Positions 42,345 through 51,528 of a DNA stretch of 64,000 nucleotides are shown here, piece after piece. The stretch covers positions 159,812-223,811 of the forward strand of contig DXHR01000025.1 of NCBI GenBank assembly GCA_019113295.1, written 5' to 3'. How positions within the stretch are numbered: position 1 is the first letter of the stretch; each line of letters opens with the position of its first letter. The notes under the pieces are model-generated. The model made no database searches. It saw only the letters and a list, made by a program, of their open reading frames with translations, and had not been told where the DNA came from. Source of the stretch: Candidatus Salinicoccus stercoripullorum. GTDB taxonomy: Bacteria; Bacillota; Bacilli; Staphylococcales; Salinicoccaceae. A program made the position numbers and the translations under genes.

Positions 42345-43163
42345 TTATGGGAACCTGGGGAATTGGCCGAAATCCGGCTTCCTTTTCTCTTTGAATGCTT
42401 CTCTTCCCTCTTTTGCTTCATCAGTTGTGTAATAAAGCAGCGTTGCATCTCCGGCCATTTGCTGCAATCCTGCAAGACCATCTGTATCTGCATTCATACC
42501 AGCTTTCAGCAGACGGAGTGCCGTCGGTGAATGTGCCATCATTTCCTCACACCATTGAACAGTCTCGTCCTCGAGCTGATCAATCGGAACTACAGTGTTC
42601 ACAAGTCCCATATCCAGGGCTTCCTGTGCATCATACTGTCTGCAGAGGTACCAGATTTCACGGGCTTTCTTATGTCCGATGATTCTGGCAAGGTAGCCTG
42701 CACCGTAACCGGCATCGAATGAACCCACTTTAGGGCCTGTCTGTCCAAAGCGCGCATTGTCTGCAGCGATTGTAAGGTCACATACGACGTGCAGCACGTG
42801 GCCGCCCCCGATTGCATATCCGGAAACCATCGCGATTACCGGTTTCGGGATAACACGGATCAGACGCTGCAGATCCAGTACGTTCAGACGCGGTACATTG
42901 TCTTCGCCCACATAGCCTCCATGTCCGCGGACCGACTGGTCACCGCCGGAACAGAACGCCTTTTCGCCTTCGCCCGCAAGTACAATGACTGCTACATTTT
43001 CATCGTCCCTCGCCCTGTTGAATGCATCGATCATCTCATTTACCGTAAGAGGTGTAAAGGCATTGCGCACTTCCGGGCGGTTGATCGTCACTTTCGCAAT
43101 ACCGTTATAGTATTCATACTTGATCTCTCTGTACTCTTTTAATGTCTTCCATTCTCTAGCCAT
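42345..43163 (-). CDS. menB: 1,4-dihydroxy-2-naphthoyl-CoA synthase
   Basis: Crotonase fold ([53 protein letters not shown]). Confidence 0.96.
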   Translation of the reverse strand: MAREWKTLKEYREIKYEYYNGIAKVTINRPEVRNAFTPLTVNEMIDAFNRARDDENVAVIVLAGEGEKAFCSGGDQSVRGHGGYVGEDNVPRLNVLDLQRLIRVIPKPVIAMVSGYAIGGGHVLHVVCDLTIAADNARFGQTGPKVGSFDAGYGAGYLARIIGHKKAREIWYLCRQYDAQEALDMGLVNTVVPIDQLEDETVQWCEEMMAHSPTALRLLKAGMNADTDGLAGLQQMAGDATLLYYTTDEAKEGREAFKEKRKPDFGQFPRFP

Positions 43164-43165
43164 TG

Positions 43166-43945
43166 TCAGCCTCCTATTAAAAACTCTAATACCATTATAC
43201 CAAACTTATCCGCCGCTTCCATATGAATGTTATGCCCCGCGCCGGGAATGATTTCAAGCCGGCCATTCGGAAGCAGTTCCTCCATCTTCTGATTGATGGT
43301 TACGAACTTCCCGTCCTTCTCTCCGGCAAGGAGCAGCACAGGAATGGATATTTCCGGCAAATCCTGCCAGTATGACTGCTGGATTCCGGTTCCGTAATTG
43401 ATCAGACTCTCCGCCGCACCGGCCGGCTTCTGAGCCAGCCTGTTTTCCCTCTGGCGCGCCTTTTGATCCTCTTCAACTGAATCCTGGGATTGGAAAAGGC
43501 CCATCCTTTCCCATCCGTCAATGAAGGAAACATAATCGGTTAAAATACTGTCTGCCCGCTCCCGGTCAAGCTTCTGCCGGGCTTTTCTTGCTGTGGGATC
43601 GCTGATACCGGGTGATGCGCTTTCAAGCACTGCCGATTTTATCATACCCGGATAACTGGCCAGAAGTGATACAGCAACTCTTCCGCCCATGGAGTAGCCG
43701 ATGATATGAACCGCCCCCCACCGGGAACTGATTAATGCTGCGATCGCATCTGAGACGTCATCCATGCGATAGTCTCCGCCGGCCTTTGTATCACCGAAAC
43801 CGGGAAGATCAACAAGCAGTATGTTGAAATGTTCCCAAAGGTGTGCACCAGCTGTTTCCATACTCGACATATCCGCCAGGAAACCGTGCAAAAGGAGCAC
43901 TGTTTCCTCACTGCCATTATCCTCGAATCTGTAATTAAGTTCCAA
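43166..43945 (-). CDS. menH: SHCHC synthase MenH-like alpha/beta hydrolase
   Basis: [24 protein letters not shown]; between menD and menB. Confidence 0.9.
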   Translation of the reverse strand: MELNYRFEDNGSEETVLLLHGFLADMSSMETAGAHLWEHFNILLVDLPGFGDTKAGGDYRMDDVSDAIAALISSRWGAVHIIGYSMGGRVAVSLLASYPGMIKSAVLESASPGISDPTARKARQKLDRERADSILTDYVSFIDGWERMGLFQSQDSVEEDQKARQRENRLAQKPAGAAESLINYGTGIQQSYWQDLPEISIPVLLLAGEKDGKFVTINQKMEELLPNGRLEIIPGAGHNIHMEAADKFGIMVLEFLIGG

Positions 43946-45602
43946 TGGCCGTCACCATTTTCCCGATTTCCTCTTTGAGCTTCTGATGTTCAAGCAGATT
44001 CTTATCCCTGTCTGTCTTTATCTCTATCATATTTCTGCCGCTTCTGTTCAGAAGGCCCATATCCAGTTCGCCCACATCCGTAATGCAGACATGATCAAAA
44101 TCATACAGTGCTGCCGCATGGCTGAAATCAATGTCGAGCGGCGTCCCGAAGAGCCGTTCAAAATGATCTTTATCCGCATACTGCGGCAGGAAGCTGAATA
44201 TGCCTCCTCCGTTGTTGTTGAAAACAATTATATTTATATCTATCCCTTCGAGTCTGGACATCAAAAGGCCGTTCATATCATGATAGAGCGCAACATCACC
44301 GATGATGAGAGTGACCGGCCGGCCCATGGCCATCCCAAGTGCTGTTGAAACGACACCGTCGATGCCATTTGCGCCGCGGTTTGAATAGATGGAATGTACA
44401 TTGAGTGTATCGTACCGTTCCACATCACGTATCGGCATGCTGCTTGAGAGGAAGAAATTTGTCGCGGGCTCAGTTTTCTGGATGATGTCATACGTAAAAC
44501 GGCCCTCATCAGTGAAACCACTGATATTTTCATCAATGAAGCGTGTGACGGAGTCATCGATATGTGTCATCCATTTTTTGAAGTCCGGTTTTCCTCCAGA
44601 AAAACCGATCCGCTCCAATGTATCCGGAACATTTCCGATATAGGTAGCCACCGGTGCCACAGGATACGTTTTGACTTCCTGCAGCTCACTCAGAACATAC
44701 TGCGGCACATTGGTCGAAGAAAGAAACTTATTGGCTGCCTTTGAAGTCAGCGGCTCCCCGACCCGGAGGATGAAATCCACATTTTCCTCTATGAAACTGT
44801 ACTGTGCTTCGCTGAGTGCATTGAATATCAGATCATGATGTGTCACAGCATTTTTCATGAATTTGCGCAGATGCTGACGCGGATCGATAATGACAGTCAG
44901 GTTTTCACGGTCGATGATACCGCCGATACCCGATACATCCTCCCTGGTCTCTCCGATCAAAAGAAGGCCTGTGCCCTGGAACGGGTTCATGGACTCATCC
45001 GCCATTTTGTAATCCGGCAGTGCTTTTTTCTTTCTGTTGAACAGATCGTTCATTTTGACATCCGGCATGGACGGCTCCCGTACAGGAATATTGACATGGA
45101 CGGGTCCTGTGTTTGGGCCGGTAAAAAACCTGGAACACTGGAGCATCTTGGACTCTATCAGGTTCTCGAGTGATTTGTGCGTATCGGCAAGCGGCAGCTC
45201 CGTAAAGAATTTTACATAATTGCTGTACATATTGTTCTGTGAGATGGACTGCGGTGCACCGATCTCCCTGAGTTCATGCGGTCTGTCGGCTGTCAGTGCA
45301 ATCAGCGGTATATGACTGAGTCCCGCTTCTGCAATAGCCGGTGTATAATTCGCGGCCGCTGTCCCCGAGGTGCAGATGAGCCCTACAGGGTTCCGCTCCG
45401 CCTTCGCCAGCCCCAGAGCAAAGAATGCCGCGCTCCTTTCATCCGGATGTACATGAGTCCTGATTGAAGGGTGCAGTTCGGCTGCAATCGCTATGGGTGT
45501 CGAACGTGATCCGGGACTGATGACGACTTCCTCCATCCCGTAGGACCACAAAACATCAATAAGTGTAAAAACCTGCTTTGTAAGTGCCTTCTGATGGCTC
45601 AT
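43935..45602 (-). CDS. menD: SEPHCHC synthase
   Basis: VISPGSRSTPIAIA, ThDP motif GDVALYHDMNGLL. Confidence 0.96.
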   Translation of the reverse strand: MSHQKALTKQVFTLIDVLWSYGMEEVVISPGSRSTPIAIAAELHPSIRTHVHPDERSAAFFALGLAKAERNPVGLICTSGTAAANYTPAIAEAGLSHIPLIALTADRPHELREIGAPQSISQNNMYSNYVKFFTELPLADTHKSLENLIESKMLQCSRFFTGPNTGPVHVNIPVREPSMPDVKMNDLFNRKKKALPDYKMADESMNPFQGTGLLLIGETREDVSGIGGIIDRENLTVIIDPRQHLRKFMKNAVTHHDLIFNALSEAQYSFIEENVDFILRVGEPLTSKAANKFLSSTNVPQYVLSELQEVKTYPVAPVATYIGNVPDTLERIGFSGGKPDFKKWMTHIDDSVTRFIDENISGFTDEGRFTYDIIQKTEPATNFFLSSSMPIRDVERYDTLNVHSIYSNRGANGIDGVVSTALGMAMGRPVTLIIGDVALYHDMNGLLMSRLEGIDINIIVFNNNGGGIFSFLPQYADKDHFERLFGTPLDIDFSHAAALYDFDHVCITDVGELDMGLLNRSGRNMIEIKTDRDKNLLEHQKLKEEIGKMVTAIGT

Positions 45603-46966
45603 CCGTCATTCGCCTCCAACACATTCAGCATCGGTGTAAATTTGACCTGCGTCTCCTCGAATTCCTTTTCGCTTGAAGACCCTTTGACGATCCCGCATCC
45701 AGCAAACAGAGTTACGCTGTTCGCCTGGATGAGCATGGATCTGATCGACACGACAAACTCAGAATCATTGTCCTCATGAATGATACCCACAGGTGCTGCA
45801 TACAATCCGCGTGTACCGTACTCCTCTTTCATGATATACTCCCTGGCCGTTTTCTTCGGCAGCCCTCCGACGGCCGGTGTCGGATGGATGGCATCGAGCA
45901 GTTCAAAGACATCGGTTTCGTCGTTCAGTGTGGCTTTGATTGCCGTATGAAGATGGTAGATATATTTATTCTCAAGAATCCCCGGTTTTGGATCATACTC
46001 CACCCAGTCACTGTACGGCTTAAGGTCATGTACAATCGATTCGCGGACGACTTCGTGTTCATAGCGGTTCTTTTTGTCATTCAAAAGGAACGTTTTCTGA
46101 AGTTCATCCTGTTCACTGTCATGGATCCTTTTTGCTGATCCTGCTATTGCATTGGTCTGTAATTTATCACCTTTGATGTCAAAAAGTTTTTCCGGCGATT
46201 TGGAAACGAATGCGGACTTGCCTTTTTCATAATAGATTGTATAAGTGCCTTTTTCATCATCCAGTCTTTCCAGTAAAAAAAGCGGATCTGCCGAAGACTT
46301 GAAGGTTATCAGTCTCTGTCTCGCCAGCACCACTTTCCTGAAACTCGTTTCGTCCAGTACATCAACCGTCTTGTCGACGAGCGCCTTCCATTCATCCGGG
46401 AACAGATCTTTCTCCATATTGATCACAGGTTTTCCATCAGCTTTCAATCCTGCACTTTCAACGGCTTCAAGTTCACGTACAATATCACCGAGTACCGTCT
46501 GCAGGTTCACTTCTGAAATGTCTGCAGTATAAAAGAGGATCTCATTTTTCAGGTCGAATTGCCATTTAGGCAGGTGGAATTCCACCATGGCGAAGTCATT
46601 CCATTCATCAGTGGTATCCTTGGTGTCAAAACGGGTGCCCCCGAACAGGCTGAGACGGGAAGGGGCCTCCTCTTCAAGCATGACTTTTTGAATTTTATCA
46701 TAAAGTGCATCTTTCTCTTTAGACAAAGAAGATGCAGAATATTTATCTCTTCTGATTGATTCCAGATAACCGATGCCTACAATATTATAAGCACCCTCTT
46801 TCGACCGGAACCAGTATCTGGATCCAAGTTCAGATTCGAAGTGGGAAAACAGCTTCTTCTCATCAATGTCCATACCATATATAGGCAGTTGGAGAGTCAG
46901 ATAGTTTTTATCCGAATCCAGACTTATATCATCCAGGATAGTTTGATACGCTTCCAAGTTCATCAA
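45599..46966 (-). CDS. menF: Isochorismate synthase
   Basis: Chorismate-binding domain (FRKVVLARQRLITF, HPTPAVGGLPKKTAREYI). Confidence 0.94.
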   Translation of the reverse strand: MMNLEAYQTILDDISLDSDKNYLTLQLPIYGMDIDEKKLFSHFESELGSRYWFRSKEGAYNIVGIGYLESIRRDKYSASSLSKEKDALYDKIQKVMLEEEAPSRLSLFGGTRFDTKDTTDEWNDFAMVEFHLPKWQFDLKNEILFYTADISEVNLQTVLGDIVRELEAVESAGLKADGKPVINMEKDLFPDEWKALVDKTVDVLDETSFRKVVLARQRLITFKSSADPLFLLERLDDEKGTYTIYYEKGKSAFVSKSPEKLFDIKGDKLQTNAIAGSAKRIHDSEQDELQKTFLLNDKKNRYEHEVVRESIVHDLKPYSDWVEYDPKPGILENKYIYHLHTAIKATLNDETDVFELLDAIHPTPAVGGLPKKTAREYIMKEEYGTRGLYAAPVGIIHEDNDSEFVVSIRSMLIQANSVTLFAGCGIVKGSSSEKEFEETQVKFTPMLNVLEANDG

Positions 46967-47077
46967 TACACACTTCTTTCAGCATAGTTATTCCTATTTT
47001 ATCATTTATTCACATATGTGTGTATTGTATATAATTAAATGTGTTAAAATTGTAATCATATTTATTCATAAAGGAAG

Positions 47078-48001
47078 ATGGTCATGCAAGGTACAGAAAC
47101 ACATACAGGGATAAAGAAATACCTCAGTCTGACGCGTCCCCATACACTGACGGCCGGATTTGTCCCTGTCCTTGTCGGAACGGCGAGCGTCCTGCTTTTC
47201 GCTCCGATCAGATGGGATATGTTCATCGCGATGATGATCGCCACACTGCTCATCCAGTCCGCGACTAATATGTTCAATGAATATTTTGACTTCAAAAGAG
47301 GTCTGGACAGTGCCGAATCTGTGGGGATTGCGGGAGCGATAGTACGAAACGGAATGTCACCCCGGCTGGTTCTGAACATCGCTGTCATGTTCTATATCAT
47401 CGCCGGAATCATAGGAATTTACATTTCCATAAACTCATCGCTGTGGATACTTGCCATCGGGGCTGTATCAATGGCTGTCGGATACCTCTATACAGGCGGA
47501 CCGTTCCCGATCTCGTGGACGCCGTTCGGGGAAATATTTGCAGGATTCTTCATGGGGACAGTTATTATCATGATCACATTTTTCATCCACACTGATACGC
47601 TGCATTACTTTCCGCTGCTGATTTCGATACCGGTTGCGATCACCATCGGTCTGTTGAACATGGCAAACAACATCAGGGACCGCAAGAAGGATAAAGAAAG
47701 TGGAAGGAAGACATTTGTCATACTTGTGGGTAAACCACTTGCAGTCATGACTACAGCAGCCCTGTTGGCATTCTGCTATGTCTTCATTTTCTGGATCGCG
47801 TTCTTCAAACCATACGGTTCAATATTCCTGCTCCTTACATTCATTTCAATACCACTTTTCGTCAAAACAGTGCGGCGGATGTGGAAAGGCGATACTCCTC
47901 CCGAACTCATTCCCGCCATGGCTTCCATGGGAAAACTGAATACTGCCTTTGGGCTCCTGCTTACAATTGGTCTCGTGATCAACGGAGTAACCGGCATATA
48001 A
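47078..48001 (+). CDS. menA: 1,4-dihydroxy-2-naphthoate polyprenyltransferase
   Basis: UbiA motifs NMFNEYFDFKRGLDSAES and NNIRDRKKDKESGRKTFVI. Confidence 0.93.
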   Translation: MVMQGTETHTGIKKYLSLTRPHTLTAGFVPVLVGTASVLLFAPIRWDMFIAMMIATLLIQSATNMFNEYFDFKRGLDSAESVGIAGAIVRNGMSPRLVLNIAVMFYIIAGIIGIYISINSSLWILAIGAVSMAVGYLYTGGPFPISWTPFGEIFAGFFMGTVIIMITFFIHTDTLHYFPLLISIPVAITIGLLNMANNIRDRKKDKESGRKTFVILVGKPLAVMTTAALLAFCYVFIFWIAFFKPYGSIFLLLTFISIPLFVKTVRRMWKGDTPPELIPAMASMGKLNTAFGLLLTIGLVINGVTGI

Positions 48002-48034
48002 AAATGGCTGAGAAACATTTTCTCAGCCATTTTT
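48001..48034. terminator. Bidirectional terminator
   Basis: aaaatggctgagaaacattttctcagccattttt. Confidence 0.8.
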
Positions 48035-48548
48035 ATATATACCTTCCCCTCTGCATCTTTTCATGAAACCCCCGGATGCATTCAAAATGATTCGGATTTA
48101 TATTACGGATCGTCTTTCTGCGGACCGCCCCTTTTTCATTTTCCAATTTGATGAACAGTACACCGGATTCAAAGTCTTCATAATCATAGTCCTCATCGTT
48201 GGACTCCAGGGAGATGATGTCTCTGTAGGGATAGCAGCTCACAATCCATTCCGCTCTCTCCTCCCTGAATTTAAACGCAGAAGCATGAACAAAGATGAGC
48301 TCATCTTCCAGCAGGATATAGAGTCCGATCCGCGTCAGGTTCAGCCGGCAGATGCCGATGCAGAACACCGGTTTCGACTTATAGCTTTCAGAGTCAAGAC
48401 CTTCACACAAATGCTTTTTCACCTTCTGCAGAAAAAGAAGTTCGTCCCCTTTGAAATCATGCGCGTCCCCCTCTATTTCAGACATGGGCCTGGGGAGTTC
48501 GATGCCGTCCAGGTATAAATTGATTTCATGATAAGAAAACATAGGCAT
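48033..48548 (-). CDS. Hypothetical protein, 171 aa (possible bacterial PH-like fold at C-terminus)
   Basis: Intact ORF; alternating hydrophobic strands (RIGLYILLEDELIFVHASAFKFREERAEWIVSCYPYRDIISLE). Confidence 0.55.
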   Translation of the reverse strand: MPMFSYHEINLYLDGIELPRPMSEIEGDAHDFKGDELLFLQKVKKHLCEGLDSESYKSKPVFCIGICRLNLTRIGLYILLEDELIFVHASAFKFREERAEWIVSCYPYRDIISLESNDEDYDYEDFESGVLFIKLENEKGAVRRKTIRNINPNHFECIRGFHEKMQRGRYI

Positions 48549-48696
48549 TCTCCATACTCATTATAAAATTTGACTTCGTCATGCATCATTCTCATATTCT
48601 GCATTAAACTATTATTTCAATTATCGAAATAATATTGATTATTCTTATAATTATATTATACTTAAAGTGTATCTATATAGTAGGGGGTAAAATGAA

Positions 48697-49299
48697 ATGA
48701 GTTTGAAAAAATATCTGTTGGCCGGCGGTCTCTCCACAGTGCTGTTGCTCGGTGCATGCGGCGGTGCCGATTCCGGTGAGGAAGACGCCGGCGGGGAAAA
48801 TACCGAAGAAGCCGGCACTGACGAAGAAAACCAGGATATTTCCTACTCCGGCCAATACGGCGATTTCAATGTAGCTGAGTTCAGTCAGACAACCATAGAG
48901 GCACCGGAAGGCGAAGAAGCTGAAGATGGAGAAGAAGCCGGGCCTGCAGAAGCAGCTGTCATCGAATTCGAATTCACGAACAACTCGGATGTTGCCACCT
49001 CACCACAGGAAGCATTCAGTCTCGATCTCGCCGTCAGACAGATGGATGGTGAAGCTGAAGTACCGCTTGAAAACCTGACGATGGACCTCCCGGAAGACTT
49101 TGAAAAAAGTGACGAAGCAGGCGCTGCCGCTGAAATGGTAGAGCCTGGAGAATCCTCGACCGCAGTCGTAGCATACGGCCCACTCGACCCGGAACTTGAG
49201 ACCGTTCTGCAGAGCCGTGAAAACCCGATGGCCGAAGAAGATTCCGAATCACTCGACCACACGATTGAACTTGAGGAATCGGGAGAAACAGAAGAATAA
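48697..49299 (+). CDS. Highly acidic lipoprotein, DUF5067-like
   Basis: Lipobox LLLGACGG; acidic linker then immunoglobulin-like VIEFEFTNNSDVATSPQEAF. Confidence 0.75.
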   Translation: MSLKKYLLAGGLSTVLLLGACGGADSGEEDAGGENTEEAGTDEENQDISYSGQYGDFNVAEFSQTTIEAPEGEEAEDGEEAGPAEAAVIEFEFTNNSDVATSPQEAFSLDLAVRQMDGEAEVPLENLTMDLPEDFEKSDEAGAAAEMVEPGESSTAVVAYGPLDPELETVLQSRENPMAEEDSESLDHTIELEESGETEE

Positions 49300-49306
49300 A
49301 CAATCC

Positions 49307-49333
49307 ATGCCCCCTGTCTGTTGCAGGGGGCAT
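49307..49333 (+). terminator. Hairpin terminator
   Basis: atgccccctgtctgttgcagggggcat. Confidence 0.7.
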
Positions 49334-49350
49334 TTGAGGGCAGGTGAAAT

Positions 49351-50133
49351 ATGATAATAACTACAGGCGGCAGGACAGATCAGGCTGCAACAGCCCGCGC
49401 AAAAGTACTCGCCGGCAAATATCGGTACCCTTTTATAGATAGAAACAAAAGAAGCATCAGCACTTTATTCGAAAATTACAAAACCGACATTGCAACGGTC
49501 GGCAGAGAAAAACTCACAATCATTCCCTACTCTTCAAAAACCCCCATCAATTTTCACCCCAGCCTGTCGATGATCAGGGCAAAACGCATTCTCGGCGGGC
49601 AAAGTGATGCATTCACAGAAGCGTGCCGACTGACAGCGGGAATGAGTGTGCTCGACTGCACAATGGGACTTGCAGCAGACAGTATCATAGCCAGCCTCGT
49701 TACCGGAAGAGGAGGCGCTGTCACTGCAGTGGAAGCCAGCCCACTCCTATATATGCTCACCGCCGAAGGATTAAAGACATACCATAGCAAGATTCCGGAA
49801 GTTGACGAAGCGATGCGCAGTATTAAAACAGTACATGCAGACCACTGTGACTACCTCAGAACGCTGCCAGATGACAGTTTTGACATCGTATACTTCGATC
49901 CGATGTTCCAGGAAACAATCGAAACATCAAACGCCATCAGGAAAATCAGCAGCCAGACTGAAAATAACAGTCTGACCCATGAAACAATCAGCGAGGCAAA
50001 AAGAGTTTCAAAAAACAGGGTAGTGTTGAAAGACCACTGGAGAAGCCGGAGATTCGAGCAGCTTGGATTCGAGCAGCTGAGACGGAAAACAAGCCAGGTG
50101 CACTACGGCCGGATTGAGATTTTGACTCTATAA
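49351..50133 (+). CDS. Class I SAM-dependent methyltransferase
   Basis: SVLDCTMGLAADSIIAS; FDIVYFDPMFQ. Confidence 0.85.
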   Translation: MIITTGGRTDQAATARAKVLAGKYRYPFIDRNKRSISTLFENYKTDIATVGREKLTIIPYSSKTPINFHPSLSMIRAKRILGGQSDAFTEACRLTAGMSVLDCTMGLAADSIIASLVTGRGGAVTAVEASPLLYMLTAEGLKTYHSKIPEVDEAMRSIKTVHADHCDYLRTLPDDSFDIVYFDPMFQETIETSNAIRKISSQTENNSLTHETISEAKRVSKNRVVLKDHWRSRRFEQLGFEQLRRKTSQVHYGRIEILTL

Positions 50134-50269
50134 TAAATACGGTTGATGGCTGCAGAATCATTGTTATACCAGCCGGAAACAAGTAGATATCCACCGGTAA
50201 AACAACCTGATATCACTAAAGTTACAGTGAAATAGAATAATTTTTCGTGAGGTCCGAATGCAGAATTCA

Positions 50270-50301
50270 AACCCCATCAAACTGACAGTTTGACGGGGTT
50301 C
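50270..50301. terminator. Hairpin terminator at end of fad operon
   Basis: aaccccatcaaactgacagtttgacggggttc. Confidence 0.75.
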
Positions 50302-50310
50302 TTAATGATT

Positions 50311-51495
50311 TTATCTTACATATTCAAATATTCCTGCTGCACCCATACCGACACCGATACACATTGTTACCATACCATATTTCGATTCCGGTCTGCGTTT
50401 CATTTCAGCAAGCAGTCTTGCAGTAAGCATTGCACCTGACGCTCCCAGCGGATGGCCGAGTGAAATTGCCCCGCCGTTTACATTCGTTTTCTCTATATCG
50501 AGTCCGGCTTTTCTAATAGACGCCACTGTCTGGGAAGCGAATGCTTCATTCAGTTCGATTAAATCCATGTCTTCCACTGATAAACCGGTTTGTTCCAGCA
50601 CTTCCGGTATGGCATATGCCGGACCGATTCCCATGATCTTAGGATCTACACCGACTGCTTTAAACCCGACAAAGCGCGCAATTGGCGTGACTCCGAGGCT
50701 TTTCACCTTTTCTCCCGACATTACTACAACAAATCCTGCGCCGTCTGTCAGCGGTGCAGATGTTCCGGCTGTAACGGTACCATCTGCTTTAAAGACCGTG
50801 CTGAGCTTGGCGAGTCCTTCCATATTCGTATCCGGACGTATGTGCTCATCTGTTTTAAATTCGTCTTTCGTAACAACAGGACCCTCTTCGTTATACGATA
50901 CTTTATTTACTTCGATAGGAATAATTTCATCTTCAAATCTGCCTGCATCAAGCGCTGCTTTTGCACGCTGATGGCTTTGAACTGCATAAGCATCCTGTTC
51001 TTCTCGCGATACTTCAAACTCTTCAGCCACCATCTCAGCAGTCAGCCCCATCGGATAAGATACTCCTGAGTCTCTATCCTGCAGCAGCGGGCTGTTCGTC
51101 GGTTCGTTACCGCCCATCGGCACGGCGCTCATCAGTTCAACGCCGCCTGCTACAAGTACATCAGCCTGTTCTGCCATGATCTGGTTTGCTGCGATAGCAA
51201 TAGTCTGAAGACCTGATGAACAGTAACGGTTCACCGTCTGTCCCGGCACTTCATTCGGCATACCTGCAAGCAATGCTATTGAACGTGCTATATTCTGCCC
51301 CTGCAATCCTTCAGGGAAAGAGTTTCCGACAATTACATCTTCAACCATATCTGCGCTGAATTTACCGTCAACGCGGGATAATACTCCTTTAAGAACCTGT
51401 GCTGCCACCTCATCCGGTCTGTCATGGAACATCGCTCCGCCTTTTGCTCTCCCTGCAGCTGATCGTCCATAAGCTACTATATATGCATCCTGCAT
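50311..51495 (-). CDS. fadA: Acetyl-CoA C-acyltransferase (thiolase)
   Basis: NRYCSSGLQTIAIAANQI, NVNGGAISLGHPLGASGAML, CIGVGMGAAGIFE. Confidence 0.94.
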   Translation of the reverse strand: MQDAYIVAYGRSAAGRAKGGAMFHDRPDEVAAQVLKGVLSRVDGKFSADMVEDVIVGNSFPEGLQGQNIARSIALLAGMPNEVPGQTVNRYCSSGLQTIAIAANQIMAEQADVLVAGGVELMSAVPMGGNEPTNSPLLQDRDSGVSYPMGLTAEMVAEEFEVSREEQDAYAVQSHQRAKAALDAGRFEDEIIPIEVNKVSYNEEGPVVTKDEFKTDEHIRPDTNMEGLAKLSTVFKADGTVTAGTSAPLTDGAGFVVVMSGEKVKSLGVTPIARFVGFKAVGVDPKIMGIGPAYAIPEVLEQTGLSVEDMDLIELNEAFASQTVASIRKAGLDIEKTNVNGGAISLGHPLGASGAMLTARLLAEMKRRPESKYGMVTMCIGVGMGAAGIFEYVR

Positions 51496-51528
51496 TTAAC
51501 TTCATCCTTTCTCAGTTTATACGTGTGA

